Notes: a model not told the origin generated them from the sequence alone. A stretch of 15,856 nucleotides of DNA from Candidatus Omnitrophota bacterium (GCA_023473405.1 JAMCZD010000196.1:1-15856), one strand, 5' to 3'. Positions 7,110-14,524 are shown, numbered from the stretch's first letter. A program made the numbers and translations.

Positions 7110-8659
7110 AATTCCACTTTGCGGTGTTCGGTTGTTTTGGACTCGATAGCGGGCGCGCTGGCATTGCGGGCGCGTCCTTCGGCCCAGGCGCGGAGCCGGT
7201 TGATTTGTTCGTCCATGGTTCGCGCCAGCGGGATGGTTTGGCGAATGGCTTGCAGGATGTCTTCGGTAGTGATTTCGCGCCCGGCGTAGAAGGCGTCATA
7301 TAGTCCGCTGATAACCGCTTCCTCGATCTCGGCTCCACTGAAGTCCTTGCTTGCCTCGGCGAGTGCCGGAAGGCCGAAATTCTCGGGGTCGCGTCTTCTC
7401 TTGGCGAGGTGAATCCGGAAGATTTCGTTTCGTTCCTCTGTCGAGGGAAGATTGATGAAAAAGATTTCGTCCAAACGCCCTTTGCGCATCAGCTCGGGCG
7501 GCAATTGCGAAATATCGTTGGCGGTTGCCACCACAAACACGGGCGCGGTTTTTTCCGAAAGCCAGGTCAGAAAGGTTCCAAAGACACGCGCCGTGGTGCC
7601 GCCGTCGGTGGCGCCGGAGACTTGAGACCCTGCAAAGGCCTTATCGATCTCGTCCACCCAAAGAACAGCGGGGGCGACAGACTCGGCGACCGTGATCGCG
7701 CGACGCACGTTTTCCTCAGACGACCCGACGAGGCTGTTGAACATCTTGCCCATGTCAAATCGCAATAAGGGGAGTTGCCACAGGCTCGAGACCGCCTTGG
7801 CGCACAGGCTCTTGCCGCAGCCCTGGACCCCCAGCATCAGGATGCCTTTGGGCGCCGGCAGTCCGAAGGCGCGTGCCTGTTCGGTGAAGGCCACCGCCCG
7901 TTTCTGCAGCCAGTCTTTCAGCACCTCGAGCCCGCCCACGTGGTCGAAGGACTCGTGGGCGTCGCAGTATTCGAGCAAACCACTCTTCCGGATGATCTGC
8001 TGCTTTTCGGCAAAGACCTCCTGGATGTCGTCGCTGCTGAGGCGCGCCCGCTTGACGATGATCTTGGCAAAAACATTTTCCGCCTCGCCAAGCGTTAATC
8101 CGAGCGCCGCCTGCAACAGGCGGTCCCGCCCGGGGTCGTCCAGGTCGATTTGCACCTTCTTGAGATCCTTGACCTCGTCGAGAATTTTATCAAATAGGGC
8201 CGCCAGGTCGTTGCGGGTAGGCAGCGGGAAATTCATCACGGTCACCTCTTTTTCCAACTCCGTGGGAATATCCATTACCGGCGAAACGAGGATGACTGTC
8301 TTGAAACTGTTCTTCAGGTGCAGGGCGATCTCCTTCAGTTTCCGGATCACCGCGAAGTTGTTCTTGGTCAGGAACGGATGGAAATCCTTGAAGAGAAAAA
8401 TGGCCGGCTCGACCTGTTCAATGACCAGGTCAAGCGCAACCAGCGGGTCCTTGGTGGCCGGGTTGCGATGTTTTTGCGATTGGATCGAGGTGCCGGCGGG
8501 CACAATCCCGGTGCTGTAGCTCCATTCGAACGTCTTCTTCTGCCGGCGCTGGGCAATCTCGATGACCAGGTTTTGAACGCGGATTTCCTCGCACGAAACG
8601 ATGTAGATAATCGGGTACCGCGCGCGGATCAGGGTTTCGAGTTCGTCGCTAATGTCCAT
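7106..8659 (-). CDS. ycf46: Ycf46-type AAA+ ATPase
   Basis: A 517-aa AAA+ ATPase. Residues 1-240 are a divergent N-terminal region of Ycf46 type: RARYPIIYIVSCEE at 12-25, a W at 46 in the segment before STGI, and AIFLFKDFHPFL (86-97). Residues about 240-480 form a classical AAA+ module resembling FtsH/Cdc48: VGGLEVLKDWL, Walker A GVQGCGKS (277-284), Walker B VLWVDEID (332-339), sensor 1 ATAND (379-382 region), arginine finger segment MRKGRLDEIF (391-400) and a sensor-2 GAEIEEA segment (442-448). All catalytic residues seem present, so it should hydrolyse ATP and act as a remodelling ATPase. No protease domain is attached. Ycf46 is known from plastids and cyanobacteria; here it heads an operon with DUF1257 and DUF2997. 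Confidence 0.92.
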   Translation of the reverse strand: MDISDELETLIRARYPIIYIVSCEEIRVQNLVIEIAQRRQKKTFEWSYSTGIVPAGTSIQSQKHRNPATKDPLVALDLVIEQVEPAIFLFKDFHPFLTKNNFAVIRKLKEIALHLKNSFKTVILVSPVMDIPTELEKEVTVMNFPLPTRNDLAALFDKILDEVKDLKKVQIDLDDPGRDRLLQAALGLTLGEAENVFAKIIVKRARLSSDDIQEVFAEKQQIIRKSGLLEYCDAHESFDHVGGLEVLKDWLQKRAVAFTEQARAFGLPAPKGILMLGVQGCGKSLCAKAVSSLWQLPLLRFDMGKMFNSLVGSSEENVRRAITVAESVAPAVLWVDEIDKAFAGSQVSGATDGGTTARVFGTFLTWLSEKTAPVFVVATANDISQLPPELMRKGRLDEIFFINLPSTEERNEIFRIHLAKRRRDPENFGLPALAEASKDFSGAEIEEAVISGLYDAFYAGREITTEDILQAIRQTIPLARTMDEQINRLRAWAEGRARNASAPAIESKTTEHRKVEL

Positions 8660-8666
8660 GGCCCAA

Positions 8667-8699
8667 TAAGAATTTCAAATTTCAAATTTCAAATTCTTA
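8667..8699 (-). repeat. 33-nt AT-rich dyad with heptamer repeats
   Basis: The spacer between the 69-aa gene and ycf46 is one symmetric element. On the minus strand it begins TAAGAATTT and ends AAATTCTTA, which are exact reverse complements; between them G and AAATTT alternate, giving a GAAATTT heptamer periodicity. The stop codon of the 69-aa gene is its first base triplet. A hairpin with a 9-bp outer stem, one G-G mismatch and a short inner AT stem could form. No T-run follows, so it does not look like a terminator. Confidence 0.75.
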
Positions 8700-8906
8700 G
8701 GGAGGTTCCGTGCGAGTTTCGACGGTATTATCGGCTGGACGCGCTCCGGCAATTTCAGCTCGCATTTTCATTGACGCATCGCGTGGATTTAGTTCGCAAA
8801 GCAACTCTGCCAGAGCCGGGGTGAGGTTATGGACGTGAATCTTACCCTCGGCGGTAATCAACAAATCCGCCGTTTGAATGGGTGCGCTGTGCGCGGGTGT
8901 ATTCAT
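8697..8906 (-). CDS. 69-aa small protein upstream of ycf46
   Basis: A 69-aa protein without a recognised domain name. The core reads ADLLITAEGKIHVHNLTP followed by ALAELLCELNPRDASM, which looks like two beta strands and a helix; the last ~20 residues are polar and probably disordered. The ATG overlaps the radical SAM stop as ATGA, and the gene ends 37 nt before ycf46, so it sits between two confident genes of the same operon. The ordered beta-beta-helix pattern and the coupled start support a real protein. The LxxLNP-type core resembles small proteins I associate with Ycf46-like ATPases, but I cannot name a family. A role as adaptor or as substrate of the radical SAM enzyme is speculation. 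Confidence 0.75.
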   Translation of the reverse strand: MNTPAHSAPIQTADLLITAEGKIHVHNLTPALAELLCELNPRDASMKMRAEIAGARPADNTVETRTEPP

Positions 8907-9790
8907 GGATTACATTCTATCAGATTGAGATGGCATTCACGAGCTATGTCCCAGGCTCGCTCCTTTTCGTGCCTGGCGATGGTCCGGTGCAATTCCGGCG
9001 GCAAGCGGAGCCGTTCCGTCGGCCAATAACTGTCGAGCAAACTCACCTTGACATCGGGCAGATGCGTTGAAAGCCAGTGCGCCATCGGCTCCCAGCAGCA
9101 TTCGACGTGGCCGGGCAACAGGACATGGCGGATGATCAAATCGCTGTGATCAGACGCCCATAGCAGGTTCTCGCGCACCACGGTCTCGTAGTTCCCGATC
9201 CCGGCCAGGCGCCGGGCACAATCTGGATTCCCGAATTTATAATCGGCCACCCAGATATCGAACAAACCCGCCATGAGCGCGCGGGCTTGAGCCGAGGCAT
9301 GGGCGTTGGTTTTCCAAACCAGTGGTGCTTCATCCGGCAGCCGGGCCACCGTCTCGAGGACCGCCAGCAGGTGAACGGTGGGTTCACCGCCTAGGAACAT
9401 CACCGTGCGCACCCCCGTCGCCAGCGCCCTGGTTGCCCGGACCGACAGTTCTTCGGGTTTGAGTCTTGCGCCGATCGACGGGTTCCAACTCGCCTCGTGC
9501 GTGAGGCAAAAAGCGCAGCGCAAATCGCACCCGCTCCACGCAATGGCAAACGTCGGAAGCAGCTCCAGTTCATCGCCCACCTCGATTTGAGCGGAAAAGA
9601 CACGCGCATCAGCCCCGGCGCGGCAGCGTCCCCGCTCGCCGCCGAGCCGGTTCACGCCACATTGATGGGCGCAGAGTTTGCAAGCCGCCAAGGCTTGGCG
9701 AGTGAGCGGTATGCGCGCGGCGGCCATGGTTTTGCGGGCCTCCGAGCGAACCACCGGTTCAGCGTAGGAGTTCAAAATGGGGCAAATCAT
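8903..9790 (-). CDS. Radical SAM protein, PflX/COG1313-like
   Basis: A 295-aa radical SAM enzyme of the PflX (COG1313) type. The SAM/4Fe-4S motif is CDLRCAFC, Cys88-x3-Cys92-x2-Cys95. Before it lies a second cysteine set, CKLCAHQC with Cys37, Cys40 and Cys44, followed by GVNRLGGERGRC with Cys56, typical of this family and possibly another metal site. GGEPT (134-138) is the SAM-binding glycine motif, and HVLLPGHVECC and LDSYWPT lie further on. The family resembles pyruvate formate-lyase activating enzymes, but its real substrates are mostly unknown and no glycyl radical enzyme is in view. The start at 9790 precedes an ATG at 9727 that would also keep all motifs. It is the first gene of the operon; no clear promoter was found upstream. 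Confidence 0.92.
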   Translation of the reverse strand: MICPILNSYAEPVVRSEARKTMAAARIPLTRQALAACKLCAHQCGVNRLGGERGRCRAGADARVFSAQIEVGDELELLPTFAIAWSGCDLRCAFCLTHEASWNPSIGARLKPEELSVRATRALATGVRTVMFLGGEPTVHLLAVLETVARLPDEAPLVWKTNAHASAQARALMAGLFDIWVADYKFGNPDCARRLAGIGNYETVVRENLLWASDHSDLIIRHVLLPGHVECCWEPMAHWLSTHLPDVKVSLLDSYWPTERLRLPPELHRTIARHEKERAWDIARECHLNLIECNP

Positions 9791-9932
9791 CGCGATTCCA
9801 ACGTTTGAGCATGGGCGACAATGGGAGAGGCCTTATCGGATTGGCTTAAGGGATCCGAAGGCAGCGAGCCTTTGCTTAACCGGTCTCGGGCGCCTGGCGG
9901 AAGGCGCGACCGCCCAAATGGTATGGCTCGCC

Positions 9933-10190
9933 TCATTCTTTTCGTCTCCTTGGGAGCCAGCGACGCCACCAGGCCGGGCGCCGGCGAGGTTCATTGGCCA
10001 GGGCATCCCGCAACCTTGCTGCCAGGGTAGCAGGCGGACTGACCTGCGCCGCATCGTAGCGCAACATTTCCTCGACTGTGCCAAACTCAATCGCGGACGA
10101 GTGCGATTGCTGGTGTTGCAACTCGGTTTCCTGGCGGCTTGACTCAGCCGATTGGCCCTGTAAATGCATGCGGGAAGGTTTAGGTTCCAT
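9933..10190 (-). CDS. 85-aa protein paired with ECF sigma factor
   Basis: An 85-aa protein starting 9 nt after the stop of the ECF sigma gene. Residues 1-33 are polar and probably disordered (rich in Gln, Ser and His). A short helical segment follows, FGTVEEMLRYDAAQVSPP and LAARLRDALANEP, and the tail is strongly basic and aromatic: RPAWWRRWLPRRRKE. There is no membrane span, no zinc-binding HxxxCxxC motif and no anti-sigma domain that I recognise. Its position makes it a candidate regulator of the sigma factor or a coproduced protein, but this is inference. A frame in another phase (9833-10267) overlaps it but runs into the sigma gene and looks less protein-like. Confidence 0.75.
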   Translation of the reverse strand: MEPKPSRMHLQGQSAESSRQETELQHQQSHSSAIEFGTVEEMLRYDAAQVSPPATLAARLRDALANEPRRRPAWWRRWLPRRRKE

Positions 10191-10199
10191 AGATTAACT

Positions 10200-10784
10200 T
10201 CAAGTGGTTCTGCGAAATTGTGCGATAAAGGCACGGCGGGCGCGATGCAGCTTGCCGCGCACGGCATCGACGGATTGGCCGGTCAACTCGGCGATCTCGG
10301 CGTAACTGAGCTGTTCGTCGGCAGCCAGCAGGAGCAACAACCGATACTCCGGGGACAGGGCATCGAGGGTTTTCTGAATGCATTGACCCAGTTCCTTGAT
10401 CTCCAGGACCCGCAACGGGCTGTCCGCGGGCGACGCCGCTGTTTCGAGGGCGATCGGTTCCGGGGCGGTGAGGACATGTTGGTGCTCCCATTTGCGCAGC
10501 CAACTGCGGCAGTGATTGATCGTGATCCGGTAGAGCCAGGTACGCACCTTGGCCTTGAAGCGGAACTGGTCCAGGTGCCGATAGGCCTTCAGGAAAACCT
10601 CATGGGCGGCGTCCTCCGCTTGCGCGGCATCGCCCAACAGGCGAAGGGCCAAATAATAAACGAAACTGCAATGCGCCGAATACAAATCGGCAAACTCCGC
10701 CGGTTCCAACCGGACAGGCACCGCTTCAGCAAGTGGCCGGGCGGACGCGGGCTCATCCTTTGTCATGAGATTTTCCACATCCAT
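10200..10784 (-). CDS. ECF-type RNA polymerase sigma factor
   Basis: A sigma factor of the ECF (RpoE-like, sigma-70 family) group, about 190 aa. Region 2 runs from FADLYSAHCSFVYYLALRLL through GDAAQAEDAAHEVFLKAY to KAKVRTWLYRITINHCRSWL, including the -10-recognising helix. A linker rich in Ala, Pro and Glu follows. Region 4 contains LSPEYRLLLLLAADEQLSY and the helix-turn-helix YAEIAELTGQSVDAVRGKLHR, which binds the -35 box. Possible starts are GTG 10811, ATG 10784 and ATG 10766; a GTGGA site lies about 7 nt before 10766, so 10766 is also credible. It lies upstream of an 85-aa partner and lacks a recognisable anti-sigma gene. Its regulon cannot be deduced from this window. Confidence 0.92.
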   Translation of the reverse strand: MDVENLMTKDEPASARPLAEAVPVRLEPAEFADLYSAHCSFVYYLALRLLGDAAQAEDAAHEVFLKAYRHLDQFRFKAKVRTWLYRITINHCRSWLRKWEHQHVLTAPEPIALETAASPADSPLRVLEIKELGQCIQKTLDALSPEYRLLLLLAADEQLSYAEIAELTGQSVDAVRGKLHRARRAFIAQFRRTT

Positions 10785-10970
10785 TGGACGACGCCCGTCC
10801 TCAAATGTCACGCCGGAATCGGGTGGAGTGAGGGTGGAGAGGCAAACGATTTGGTCGTGCGGTATCGGTATTGTGGGCCGATCGGGACATTATTTCGATA
10901 CATCCCCGCCGGCGGCTCGGGCGCGCGGTGGCAAGCCGAAGGCGCGGCACCGCTTTAAAAGGGCATTACG

Positions 10971-11012
10971 AAAAAGAAAAGCGCCGCCGCCGTCGCTTCG
11001 CTCTACCGGCGC
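10971..11012 (-). terminator. Possible rho-independent terminator after the LolA-like gene
   Basis: On the minus strand GCGCCG (11007-11012) is followed 20 nt later by CGGCGC (10981-10986) and then by TTTTCTTTTT (10971-10980). The hairpin lies about 70 nt after the stop of the LolA-like gene and would separate it from the sigma factor gene. The loop is long for a terminator, which lowers confidence. Confidence 0.45.
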
Positions 11013-11023
11013 ACTCCATGGGC

Positions 11024-11064
11024 TTCACGCTTCACGCTCCCACGCTTCAAACGCTCCCGACGCT
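11024..11064. repeat. Short degenerate repeats of ACGCT
   Basis: Five copies of ACGCT begin at 11027, 11034, 11042, 11051 and 11060, spaced 7, 8, 9 and 9 nt, mostly within TTCACGCT- or CCACGCT-type units. They lie between the LolA-like stop and the terminator candidate. No coding frame uses them. They may be a decayed tandem repeat. Confidence 0.5.
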
Positions 11065-11083
11065 GCCCACGAAGAATGCCTCG

Positions 11084-11932
11084 CTATTCTGACGCCACAG
11101 TAAAGTCAAATTCCAGGGAGGTGCGGGAGGCAGTCTGGTTGTTTTCGATCTCCATCCGTTTCAGCTCCCAGCGTCCGTTGACCTTTTTAAAGCTGCGGAC
11201 GTTGAATTCCTTGAGCAGTTTGCCGTCCGGTCCATAAGCCTCGGCCATGAGCAGTCCATTGGTCTCGAAGTCAATCCAGGAGAGGACCCGGGCGTAACCG
11301 CCAGGGGCGGGCTGGGGATTAATGCTTTCCAAGACGCGGCAGGAGCGGCCCTTGCGCATTTCCTTTTTAACGAGCCGCTGTTCCGGCCAATCAAGGAATT
11401 CGAGACCAAGATCGGCTACCCAGAAATCGGTGCCCGCAAAAGGGACCATGGTTTGATCCCCGGTCAAAACGGACGGGGCATTGGTCGAGTGGCCGGTGCT
11501 GTTGCGGTAAAGCAGGTATTGATTTGGCTGCTGGTCGGTGTGCACCACGGTTAACCGTTCAGATGTCGTTCCATCCGGCGAAAAGGCCTCGTAAACGCTG
11601 CGCCAGACCGGGTCGGAGACAAGGGTCTGGAAGCGAACGGGGACCTCCCAGCGGCGTCCGGAACCGTCCCGCACAATCAACACGCCGGTCGTGGCGTAGT
11701 CCTTGGCCGGACGTTGGGCGCGCAACTCGGCTGCCAAGGCCTGGCCTTCGACTTCCGCCTTGGCCGGAGGGACCGCGGTAGAAGCGAAAAATGAGTTGGC
11801 GGCTCCGGGCATCATCAGCGACATCAGGATGATGGGCAGAAAAGAATGATAACGTGAAAAGGACACGGCAAGGTTCGAACCGTGCCGGAGACGAGATTTT
11901 ATAAAAGGAGAAGTGGTTTTTAATGGTTCCAT
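11084..11932 (-). CDS. Exported LolA-like (outer membrane lipoprotein-sorting) protein
   Basis: A 282-aa exported protein resembling the PF17131 LolA-like group, often annotated as outer membrane lipoprotein-sorting protein. After a long basic n-region comes a hydrophobic segment (FLPIILMSLMMPGAA), consistent with a signal peptide. The domain pattern includes the signature around FWVADLGLEFLDWPEQRLV, the GRSCRVLESINP strand, YARVLSWIDFETNGLLMAEA, then KLLKEFNVRSFKKVNGRW and ELKRMEIENN, ending with RTSLEFDFTV. LolA-like folds bind lipid acyl chains in the periplasm; whether this one carries lipoproteins is not shown. I use the ATG at 11932; a TTG at 11938 adds two residues. It has its own promoter candidate and terminator candidate, so it is probably monocistronic. 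Confidence 0.85.
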   Translation of the reverse strand: MEPLKTTSPFIKSRLRHGSNLAVSFSRYHSFLPIILMSLMMPGAANSFFASTAVPPAKAEVEGQALAAELRAQRPAKDYATTGVLIVRDGSGRRWEVPVRFQTLVSDPVWRSVYEAFSPDGTTSERLTVVHTDQQPNQYLLYRNSTGHSTNAPSVLTGDQTMVPFAGTDFWVADLGLEFLDWPEQRLVKKEMRKGRSCRVLESINPQPAPGGYARVLSWIDFETNGLLMAEAYGPDGKLLKEFNVRSFKKVNGRWELKRMEIENNQTASRTSLEFDFTVASE

Positions 11933-11953
11933 GTTCAATAAGAAAGATTGATT

Positions 11954-11982
11954 GTTTTAGCCCCGATTACGCCCGGCTGCAA
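11954..11982 (-). promoter_or_regulatory. Possible promoter of the LolA-like gene
   Basis: TTGCAG (11977-11982) and TAAAAC (11954-11959) are spaced by 17 bp on the minus strand, about 20 nt before the ATG at 11932. The matches to consensus are partial (three and four of six). Confidence 0.35.
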
Positions 11983-12049
11983 TCCACGGAGTGGTGAGGT
12001 TCGGGTTGAGCAAAGGCGATTTCCGCGGACAAAACCGATCGGGAACGAA

Positions 12050-14524
12050 TTATTCACACCGGACCAGATTGCGGCCTCTGCGGACGGAATTGAGCTTCGC
12101 CTTGGCCTGGTTTGGGGAGGGCGTTCGCTTCAAAGCCAAAGGCAGAGCCTGGGAGATTTGGTTTACAAAATCAACCTTGATTCTGTCGCGCACTTCGACT
12201 GGCACCTCGGTCCAGTCCTTTCGATTTTGCTCGGGCAGCAAGACATGCTTGATACCGGTCCGGGCGGCCGCGCGGACCTTTTCCTTGATTCCCCCCACCG
12301 GGAGGATGCGTCCGCGCAGGGTGATCTCGCCGGTCATAGCCACGTCCGAACGCACATGGCGTTGGAAAAACAGGGAGGCCAGGGCGACGGTAATGGTGAG
12401 CCCCGCGCTGGGGCCGTCTTTGGGGGTGGCGCCGGCGGGCACGTGAATGTGGATATCCTGGTTATCGTAGTTGCCCAGGTCGATGCCGAGGATTTTAGCC
12501 TGGCTACGGAGGTAGCTCAATGCCGTTTTGGCGCTTTCCTTCATGACTTCACCCAGCGAACCGGTCAAGAGCAGGTTGCCCTTGCCCGGCATGCGGGTTG
12601 CTTCGATAAACAGGATGTCGCCTCCGACCGGTGTCCATGCCAAGCCGATGGCAATACCGCACTCAGTGATGGCCTCGGCTGTCTCGGATACATATGCGGG
12701 AGGCCCCAGGAATTCCGGGAGCAAGGCCGGGGTGATTACCAACGGTTTCGAAGGGCCTTGCCCGTTTTTGGCAATGCGGCGGGCAGCTTTGCGGGTGAGG
12801 CTGGCTATCTCGCGCTCCAACTGGCGCACACCGGCCTCGCGGGTGAAATCCTGAATGACACGTCGCAGGGTGTTGTCGGGCAATTTCAACAGTTTGTTCT
12901 TCAGGCCGTGTTCTTCGATCTGGCGGGGGACAAGGAAATGCTTGGCGATTTGCAGCTTTTCAGCGGCGGTATAACTGGGCAACTCGATCACCTCGAGACG
13001 ATCCCTCAGCGCCGGGTGGATGGGGTCCAGCCAATTGGCTGTGGTGACAAACAGGACGCGGGACAGGTCGAAGGGCAGGTCGAGGTAATGGTCGGTGAAA
13101 GTGTTGTTCTGCTGCGGGTCCAACACCTCGAGCAACGCCGAGGCCGGGTCTCCGCGAAAATCGGCCCCCACTTTGTCCAATTCATCCAGCAGAATGACCG
13201 GGTTATTGCTCTCGACCCGGCGCAGGCATTGGATAATGCGTCCGGGCAGGGCGCCAACATAGGTTCGCCGATGGCCGCGAATTTCAGCTTCATCGCGCAT
13301 TCCGCCCAGAGAGATGCGCGCAAACTTGCGACCCAAGGCGTCGGCGATGCTTTGGCCCAGGGAAGTCTTTCCCACGCCGGGCGGGCCAACCAGGCAGAGG
13401 AGGGGGCCTTTGAGTTTGCGCTTCAGTTTGATGACGGCGATAAATTCCAAAAGCCGGTCCTTGACCTTGGTCAGGCCAAAATGTTGCTCATCCAGAATTC
13501 GCGCCGCCTGGGTCAAATCCAACTTATCCTCGGTGCTCTTGTTCCACGGCAAATTAATGACCCAGTCGAGATAATTCCGGCTGACCGTGTACTCGGCGAC
13601 GGATGGAGGAATCTGCTGCATCCGCTCCAACTCGCGGAGAGCCACCTTTTTGGCCTCATCGGGCAAATGATTCTCCTCGATCTGCTCGCGCAAGTTCTTG
13701 ATTTCCGCGGTGTTAAAGTCCGCCTCACCCAGTTCCCGCTGAATAGCCCGCATCTGTTCGCGGAGAAAGAAGTCCCGCTGGTTTTTGGACATCGAATCGG
13801 CCACTTCCTTCTGGATTTTGGAACCTAACCGGAGGACCTCGATTTCCCGGCTCATTAACGGCTGCAAGCGGGCCAGACGTTCCTTGACTTCGTTCAACTC
13901 GAGGAGGTGCTGCCGTTCCTCCAAATTGAGATTCAGGTTTGCGGCGATCAGGTCGGAAAGGCGGGCGGGATCTTCGGTGTTGATGGCGGCGATCTTGATC
14001 TGCTCGGACAAGGCTGGCGAGAGATTCACAATCTCCTCGAATTGACGCTGCGCGTTGCGCGCCAGAGCCGCGAATTCGATGCTGTCTTCCAACTCGTCTT
14101 TCAAGACCTCGACCTGCGCCCGCAAATAAGGGGACTGGGATTCGTATCGTCTAACGCGGATGCGTCGCAAGCCATCCACCAGCACGCGGACTGTGTTGTC
14201 CGGAAACTTCAACATCTTGAGGACCCGCCCCACGCATCCGTTGGGCCACAAGTCCTCAGGCAAGGGATTTTCCACCTCCGGACGCCGCTGCAATACCAAT
14301 CCCAGAAAACGGTCCCCCGCCACGACATCGTCGATAAGCCGGATGCTGGGCGCGGTCTCGACCAAAAGCGGGGCAACCATCCCCGGAAAAATCACCAGGT
14401 CGGCCAATCCCAGAATCGGCAGAATCTCCGGTATCGGTTTGGCGGCAACTCGTGAGGGAGACGCGTCGGTTCCGTCAGCCGAGGAGTCCAGGATATCAAT
14501 TAATTCAGCATCCGGCGACATCAT
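12050..14524 (-). CDS. lon: ATP-dependent protease Lon
   Basis: An 824-aa Lon protease, full length compared with ~780-810 in most bacteria. The N-terminal substrate-binding domain begins around LPILGLADLVIFPGMVAPLL (36-55). A coiled-coil region follows (IQKEVADSMSKNQRDFFLRE). The AAA+ module has Walker A GPPGVGKT (380-387) and Walker B VILLDELDK (443-451). The C-terminal protease domain has the catalytic serine in PKDGPSAG (Ser706) and the catalytic lysine in GGIKEK (Lys749), 43 residues apart as in E. coli Lon. It degrades misfolded and regulatory proteins in the cytoplasm. It lies 56 nt downstream of hsp20 and is probably cotranscribed with it. The extra ~30 C-terminal residues are basic and poorly conserved. 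A long plus-strand frame inside this gene is a shadow. Confidence 0.98.
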   Translation of the reverse strand: MMSPDAELIDILDSSADGTDASPSRVAAKPIPEILPILGLADLVIFPGMVAPLLVETAPSIRLIDDVVAGDRFLGLVLQRRPEVENPLPEDLWPNGCVGRVLKMLKFPDNTVRVLVDGLRRIRVRRYESQSPYLRAQVEVLKDELEDSIEFAALARNAQRQFEEIVNLSPALSEQIKIAAINTEDPARLSDLIAANLNLNLEERQHLLELNEVKERLARLQPLMSREIEVLRLGSKIQKEVADSMSKNQRDFFLREQMRAIQRELGEADFNTAEIKNLREQIEENHLPDEAKKVALRELERMQQIPPSVAEYTVSRNYLDWVINLPWNKSTEDKLDLTQAARILDEQHFGLTKVKDRLLEFIAVIKLKRKLKGPLLCLVGPPGVGKTSLGQSIADALGRKFARISLGGMRDEAEIRGHRRTYVGALPGRIIQCLRRVESNNPVILLDELDKVGADFRGDPASALLEVLDPQQNNTFTDHYLDLPFDLSRVLFVTTANWLDPIHPALRDRLEVIELPSYTAAEKLQIAKHFLVPRQIEEHGLKNKLLKLPDNTLRRVIQDFTREAGVRQLEREIASLTRKAARRIAKNGQGPSKPLVITPALLPEFLGPPAYVSETAEAITECGIAIGLAWTPVGGDILFIEATRMPGKGNLLLTGSLGEVMKESAKTALSYLRSQAKILGIDLGNYDNQDIHIHVPAGATPKDGPSAGLTITVALASLFFQRHVRSDVAMTGEITLRGRILPVGGIKEKVRAAARTGIKHVLLPEQNRKDWTEVPVEVRDRIKVDFVNQISQALPLALKRTPSPNQAKAKLNSVRRGRNLVRCE

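Noticed and set aside
7692..8519. A 275-codon plus-strand open frame
   Set aside because: It is antisense to the ycf46-like ATPase and has no domain character; it is Ser/Arg-rich as expected of a shadow.
9787..9969. A 60-codon minus-strand frame ending in an ATGA overlap with the radical SAM start
   Set aside because: It overlaps the 85-aa gene by 37 nt, and its composition (Arg/Ser/Pro-rich, no hydrophobic pattern) is not protein-like; the ATGA may be chance. Worth a homology search, but not annotated.
10164..10958. A 264-codon plus-strand open frame
   Set aside because: It is antisense to the ECF sigma gene, which has clear regions 2 and 4.
11939..12049. A lon terminator at the CCGATCGG palindrome followed by TTTT
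   Set aside because: The palindrome is only 8 bp with no loop, and the T-run is short; it cannot form a stable hairpin.
11948..13828. A 626-codon plus-strand open frame
   Set aside because: It lies wholly antisense to lon, whose catalytic motifs are intact; its length results from GC-rich codon bias on the other strand.
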